From Labyrinthula sp. Ha (lineage: Eukaryota; Sar; Bigyra; Labyrinthulida; Labyrinthulaceae): a DNA stretch of 64,000 nt. A model generated the notes under the pieces. It had not been told where the DNA came from and searched no databases. It saw nothing but the letters and a program-made list of their open reading frames with translations. The stretch covers positions 1,178,001 through 1,242,000 of the forward strand of contig JAALGZ010000006.1 of the NCBI GenBank assembly GCA_015227615.1, in the 5' to 3' direction. Each line of letters starts with the position of its first letter. The stretch's first letter is position 1. The position numbers and the translations under genes are program-made. This document shows, piece by piece, positions 58,401 to 64,000 of the stretch.

Positions 58401-60491
58401 TGGTTGAAAAATTTAATGTCAAAACTTATACATTTAGCAAAGTCGAATAGAGATAATTTAATTCCATGTTATGCAAATAAATAAATTTTTTCTTAAGTAT
58501 GTAACTTATTTCATAGAGTAATTTTTATAGACAGCTTTAATTACACCGTAGTAAATATTGAGCTTGGATCAAGACTTTTTCTCTGAAATTTCCGTACATG
58601 ATATTCCACATACTCAAGTTACATAATCATCCGAACGGTGGAAGTAATGCAAACTATAACGGAAAGTGTATCATATGCATTTAGCTAACACAATTACTCT
58701 TGTATGCTGAGAGCATGTTAGTTCACAAGAACGTCATGCGTGGTTATTGAATAAACTTAATGATAAAAAATTTGAAAGTACATTGGCACAGATTATATTT
58801 TATAGCAGAGCTACTGGAGTAGAAGAATTTTCTTCGACCAAGGCAAATGATTTATTAATTTATTATGGTCGTTATATCATAGCAAGTTAATTGTAGATCT
58901 TTGTTATGTTGTTAAGAACTTCAAAATCCGCGTATCCTGTAAATACCTAGTTTCACTGGTGTGCTGATGTTTAATTATTATTAAAGTTAATGAATAATAC
59001 TCCCCAGAACTTATTCGTCTTAGTTGAAATCAAAGTATTGTACTGCATCCATGTATTTGAAGCAATTATGATCTTGTTCTTATGAAAACACTTGCCTTAA
59101 AACAAACAGGCTAACACCTGCTGGTATTCCTCTTAGCATAATTAAAAGGCAGGGAAAGTTGTCCGTTCTTAAATCTAATCAGTTTTCTACCGTATCAAGT
59201 TAGAAATTCCAGTTCTGAAGCTAGGGTGCTAGGAATGTTACCAAAACCAAATATTATTTTGAATATAGTAGTTGTTTACTGTGTTTTAGATAAAAGATTC
59301 TCGACATGTAATAGAATATAGTATTTAACATCATTTTCATCAACAGGGTGTCGAGTATTGGGTGATCGGTCACCTCCTTGTCACAGCTAATTGCTCAAGC
59401 CAAACTAACATAATGGCGACAGAAATAATATCTGTGTTAATTCAATAAACGAGCTTCCTTTATCATATACACATCCCTGTTTACACCAGTTTTAATGCGT
59501 GGGGCTTGTTTTAGAACATTGTCGATAGCGGTTAGTAAGAGTAAAGCAAAAATTTGAATTCATTTTGTTTAAGGTTTTCATAAGGTGGCTTTCACGTTTT
59601 CATGTTTTTATTTCTTCTAATTAGCTCTAATGCCTCAATTTGGTAGCTCTGCTTTGTTTCAACTCTTCGCATGAGCTAATTGATGTATTAAAGGTTCACT
59701 TGAATATTTTTAGGAGATAACATAGTTTTTTTAACTCAACATAACCCTGAATCAGCTTAACATATTGTGACAAAACTCTAGCCGAGCAAGAAATGCTAAG
59801 ATTAAGGTTGTAGGAGAAAGTTACCTTAATAATGAAAAGTTCCTCTTACTAACTCATTTATCAAATGCAATATAGCAACATACCAAGACGGATTACCTCA
59901 GAGAACTCTACAACTAGAGTAAAGTATGAACTACGAACAGGGGAAGGTCAAAAGGCGCCACTAGAGCTGTGCTACTCATAGGAAGAGAACAGATAATGAA
60001 CAAGCTTTTCTAGTTTTTTCATCCTTTTTGATATAAGTTGTTTTGTTGCTGCCCTTCTGTCCTCACTATGGTATTGACAGCGTATGGTTCACCATATCAA
60101 CTTATACCTTTAAGGTTAGCAAAGAAAAGAGATATCTAAAGCAGCTCCTTTTACTAATCCTGACTATGGTGAAAGAAAGCATCTAAGAAATGTTTATTCC
60201 TCTCATAGGAGAAACTGAAGACAGCAACCCACCTACTGGAGTTCGAATAACCACTGTCAAGAAAACTTCCGCTTCTTCAAGATTCTCTCCATAAGTTTTA
60301 CAATTTTCTTTGCCCAAAATTCTAATACTATCCTTGCTGGGAACTATTTTCATTTTGTTGCGTTTTTTTCTTACCAGACAATTCCAAATATATAGCATAT
60401 CCCTGGATAAAACCACTGTATTTTCGAACTATTCAGCCAATACTGGTAGGAAACAGCTGAGAAAAAACTAAGTATCACATTATTCAAGACA
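52425..60491. other. 8.1-kb gene-free stretch
   Basis: No gene is supportable. Segments at about 52681-52990 and 53000-53400 read with few stops (for example GKARAWCNLVDILAQKRF and LLTAVIDDVLAIMDSM) but are within chance limits and match no family I recognise. Frames at 53805-53990 (minus), 55455-55699, 55761-56060, 57573-57857 and 60183-60416 (minus) are likewise unassigned. Confidence 0.5.
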
Positions 60492-61820
60492 ATGAGTTCA
60501 AGAAGCCACTACATTCAAAATACCTTATCTCAACCTCAAGGTCCACCAGGGATTTCTTCGTATAGCTCAAATGCAGCTCTCCCTCAATCTCCTTATCAAA
60601 GCAATTTTGGTTCAATGCGTCAAACGACTAATCCGGATTATTCTGCTTCTCCGGCGATAACTCAGAAAGAGGCGTTTAACAAGTTTGAAGAAGAGAAAAA
60701 AAGTTCTGGAACTAAATCCTTGATTTTTCTGTGCCTTGTTTTGGTTGTAGTAGTTTCCGCTGGAGCGCTGTTATTTGTTGTAAACCCTGGAAATGTGTTT
60801 CTGGAAGAGGAGAGTTCTGGTAGCTCGCCCTCTCCTCAGCCTGAGCTTGTTCCAACCCCTTTTCCTATTTCACCCACTGTCCCGCTGACGCTGCGACCGA
60901 CAGTTGCTCCTACTCCATATCCTACAACCGGTTCACCAACTGTAACTACACCTTTCCCCACAGATTCACCGACATTGCCCACGCCTACGCCTACAGAATC
61001 GCCGCAAGAGCTTTGTCAGGATCCAGATGCCGAGTGTGGATGCTTTCAAGTTAGAAGCACAGCTTTAGATTTATTTTATATTGTTGATGAATCTGGTTCC
61101 GTTGGCGAGGATAATTACGATATTCAGAAAGAGGCATTGGTTACTTTTACACGACAAGCTTTTTCCGAAAACAACGACACTAGGTTTTCTTACTTAGAGT
61201 TTGACAATGCTGTCGAAAGTGGTGATAGAATATTCTTTAGCGATTCGGACAATGCTGAAGAGTTTATTGATGCCATGAATGCTCGAACGTATACACCTGG
61301 GTCAACCAGTCAAAGAGCAGCACTTGAAGCTGTTAGAGACATGCTTGAATCAACTGCTGGAGCACCAAGAGCTGAAGCTCAACTCTCTTTGATGATGTTC
61401 ACAGATGGAAACCCTTGCAACACTGGTGGGAATTCTTGCAATAACGAGTTTATTGAGGGCACAGATTGCTGTGCTGACTCTGTAGACACCGATGGAGGTA
61501 TTCCTGAACTGAGGGCTCTAGCTGATGACTTTAATTTTTCTTTCTTTTTTCTCCCTATTACACCAGAAACTGGTGGCATTAATACCATAAACATCGGACT
61601 TTATGATAGTGTTGTTGGACCTGATGGAACCGGAAGTCAGGGTCTTGCCGAAGAAGATTACGTTGTGTTGAACGTTTCTGGATTTGATCAACTTTCACAA
61701 GTTCTAAACAGATCTCAGTTTAATTTTCCTTTGGGCCCTTGTGTTGCTGCTCCCACAGCATCTGGAGGTGAAAGGATCTTAGAATGGGAAGAAAGCTTGG
61801 ACTGGTCTCAATACTTATAA
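60492..61820 (+). CDS. Single-pass membrane protein with Pro/Thr stalk and von Willebrand factor A domain
   Basis: An intronless 442-residue frame starting MSSRSHYIQN. Residues 1-75 are polar, rich in Ser, Gln, Pro and Tyr and end in Lys, probably cytoplasmic. A single membrane segment lies at 76-97 (LIFLCLVLVVVVSAGALLFVV). Residues ~105-170 are a Pro/Thr/Ser stalk of repeated PTP/SPT units, likely O-glycosylated. C175, C182 and C184 precede the vWA domain (~190-425). Its metal-binding MIDAS motif is intact: D199-x-S201-x-S203 in VDESGSVG, with MFTDG carrying the later Asp (~305). Four or more Cys after it (NPCNTGGNSC...DCC) suggest disulfides and an extracellular location. With no cleavable signal, a type II orientation is inferred. 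The role is probably Mg-dependent adhesion or ligand binding at the surface; the partner is unknown. Confidence 0.88.
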   Translation: MSSRSHYIQNTLSQPQGPPGISSYSSNAALPQSPYQSNFGSMRQTTNPDYSASPAITQKEAFNKFEEEKKSSGTKSLIFLCLVLVVVVSAGALLFVVNPGNVFLEEESSGSSPSPQPELVPTPFPISPTVPLTLRPTVAPTPYPTTGSPTVTTPFPTDSPTLPTPTPTESPQELCQDPDAECGCFQVRSTALDLFYIVDESGSVGEDNYDIQKEALVTFTRQAFSENNDTRFSYLEFDNAVESGDRIFFSDSDNAEEFIDAMNARTYTPGSTSQRAALEAVRDMLESTAGAPRAEAQLSLMMFTDGNPCNTGGNSCNNEFIEGTDCCADSVDTDGGIPELRALADDFNFSFFFLPITPETGGINTINIGLYDSVVGPDGTGSQGLAEEDYVVLNVSGFDQLSQVLNRSQFNFPLGPCVAAPTASGGERILEWEESLDWSQYL

Positions 61821-64000
61821 CATATCACTTGCTAGTTTGATTTTTTTAGGTATTAGCATGATCATTACAGGCCAGGTTTTTAAACTCTTAGATTACCAAT
61901 ACATATATGCTTAATTATTAGTTTTGGTACTTCACCATTGTTGCCAAGGTTTTGAATTGTAATAATCAGATAAATCCACAAGAACCCGCATGAAATAATC
62001 TTAAGAACAATTTTTTTTTTTGCCTCAAGAATATCAGTATATGTAATTGTATCAGAACTTCAAGAATAGACTTGAAAACATATCTATTGAACTTTCCTGT
62101 TGTTTTGTAAGGAGTACAAAAAATGATCGAGGGCTGATCTGATGTAAATGATACCAGGCTATCTCTAATTCCATTGAATTGTTGGTTTCATAGCTTCAAA
62201 CTACAGGAAGTAGCTTGTAATCCCAACCACTAATTCTTACTTAGCTTTCCCTTCTACTCTGTCATTTTAGGTATATGCACTTTTCTTATAACTGGGCATT
62301 ATGTTTGCTGAAAGTTCATTATATTATTCAATTTTACCTTAAGAAGCCAGGTTTCAAGTAACAAGTTGATTAAGACTATTGAATTTGGGTTTAGTATATG
62401 TAAGCTAAGTTACGAAAATGGCTTTTCATAAATATCAACTCTTTCTCCAACACTAATATGGGTATTAATTTTCTGGTATCCCATTTGGTTACATTGAACA
62501 GTTACTCGTATGGCCCTTGTTCTAGCACTAGATAAAACACTACCAGAAACAACTGCAAGAAGTGTTTTGTATTAGACGGTGATTGTTTAAGTTTATATAT
62601 TATCTCATACAAATAAATAATAACCTCTACTACATTAATTAAATTGTAGCTCAACGGAGTTTAAAAAAATACTAGAATCTGCCGCATGCAAGAACTAACT
62701 TCTTTCATGCTAGAATGAAGGACATAACCTATAATTCTTCAGAAGCTTGAGTATAGACGGAAAGTCTTCCAGAAATCACAAATCAATGGAATCTAAGAAA
62801 TAGAGAGAGTTGTTTCAAAGGTGTTAGAGTTCGAAAGACTAGGAATACCTGCTTTCACTCCTATTGTCAAACCGCTTCTCCTTTACCTTGACTTCCTATC
62901 CCATGAACACTGGAAGTACTACCTATAAGCTTTAAACATGAAGGATCATTTATGAGGGACTGTATTTCTTTATAGATGGTTTGGCTTCTCTAAACTTAGC
63001 TAAGGTATCCCCAAAATTGAATTATGGGACTACTATGTCTTAATGCCTTTTCATAAACAATTAAGGCTATTGAAGGAACCTGCCAGAGCAGACAACCTAA
63101 TGATGAGCGAGACGACTTAAAATTCTAATAGCTAGTGATTTCGACCATATAAAGAAAATATTAGAAACTTGCATATGAACCATCTCATACCACTTCGACT
63201 TAGCAAAACTATAATGGAAATATGAAGAAAAACATGAATACACAGTTAGTATCTTTTACTTAAACCTGATGGGTAAAGGTTTGTATAGTGTTCAGAGCTC
63301 TAGCTACTACTTACACCTTTTGTTTCAGAAAGACATATTATATGTTGCACTGCCTTTGGATCTAGTACCAATGCTAGTCTGGTTCCAAATGATACAATGT
63401 TGCCATTAGATTTTTTGAGCAGTGCATATGAACACCTGTAGTCGTCTACAGTAAATTTCATAGTTCTAGCCGTGTATCCGTCTTAAATGCTGCATGCTCT
63501 TCATTTTGAAGACTAAGATAATACTATAGTAACAAGAATGGTAGGCTTAAAAACAGTTAGTATTCCATTAAGTAAAGACATCCAGGAGTTTAGTTGAGTT
63601 GGGAACAAAGTTAGAGTAACGGGCATTTATTATAGTACTAACCACCACTTGTAGAGCAGTGGTTTAGCATCAAATATCCAATCTAAAGGAAGCACGACTT
63701 GTTAGTTACATAATAAAACAGAAATTTAACTGAGAAAACCTTGTAACACCGCTAATGGTTTGGGTATGGCTAAAAGACTATTCCAGCCAAAGCGCTATAT
63801 AGAAGCAATAATAACCAATATCGAAGCCGTTATCCCAGCAAAAAGAAATGCCCATTTAATAGCCCTCCTTATTATAACAAATAGATGGTGGGTTTAAGCC
63901 CTGCTAGAATGAAATATATCTGAAACTTAACATCATTCCTTATGATGAGTAAGAAGAATGTTAGTATGGGGAGAGAAAAAGGCTAAAATTCTTTCTCTCT
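61821..64000. other. Gene-free stretch to the right edge
   Basis: No gene recognised. A segment around 62780-63110 reads with few stops in one frame (for example FERLGIPAFTPIVKPLLLYL) but matches no family I can name and is within chance limits. Confidence 0.45.

Noticed and set aside
60183-60416. A 77-codon minus-strand frame just upstream of the vWA gene
   Set aside because: Chance-length, no motif, and head-to-head with a real gene without supporting features.
62640-63116. A nearly open frame near the right edge (FERLGIPAFTPIVKPLLLYL...)
   Set aside because: No recognised family, and several stops in the frame.
1-64000. tRNA, rRNA, snRNA and CRISPR signals
   Set aside because: No B-box-like GGTTCGANTCC with a matching acceptor stem, no rRNA-like block and no spaced direct repeats were found by eye. 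A covariance-model search would be needed to exclude small RNAs.

Overview
The window is AT-rich nuclear DNA of a microbial eukaryote, most likely a stramenopile. Evidence: (i) a protein at the left edge carries the C-x4-C-x9-C-x2-H 'WRKY19-like' repeats that are very common in stramenopiles; (ii) a membrane protein has a Pro/Thr-rich stalk and a von Willebrand A domain; (iii) there is a polycystin-1-like REJ/GPS protein, a WNK kinase and a GH30 glucocerebrosidase; (iv) seven spliceosomal introns of only 28-31 bases, all GTA...TAG, interrupt five of the genes. Introns of about 30 bases are, from memory, known in the stramenopile Blastocystis, but this window is far less gene-dense, so I do not name a genus. 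The standard genetic code fits every gene.

Layout: a partial Cys/His-repeat protein (1-607, minus); an EDC4/Ge-1-like decapping scaffold (4625-7430, minus); a RIG-I/Dicer-type helicase with an N-terminal zinc domain and C-terminal dsRNA-binding domain (10724-13395, plus), convergent with a glucosylceramidase (13589-15325, minus); a 10-kb gene-free stretch with a Ty1/copia-type fossil; a 2180-residue polycystin-1-like receptor (25471-32013, minus); a glycosyltransferase/5'-nucleotidase fusion (36037-38537, plus), convergent with a PARP-finger/PADR1/Pol-beta-HhH protein (38738-40054, minus); a LINE relic (40.3-41.6 kb); a WNK kinase with a Tudor-like domain (49282-52424, plus); and a vWA membrane protein (60492-61820, plus). 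Gene-free stretches of 2-10 kb separate the genes, and I find no convincing tRNA, rRNA or CRISPR.

There is no operon logic: the genes are independent housekeeping, signalling and surface functions. Two themes stand out. RNA surveillance appears in the RIG-I-like helicase and the decapping scaffold, which lie in a divergent arrangement. Modular novelty appears in at least four proteins with unusual domain combinations. The most interesting is the helicase, whose RIG-I-regulatory-domain-like zinc module lies at the opposite end from animal RIG-I and which adds a dsRNA-binding domain: a candidate protist dsRNA sensor. For several genes the start-to-stop reading was obtained by joining exons across the tiny introns, and each joined coding length is a multiple of three.
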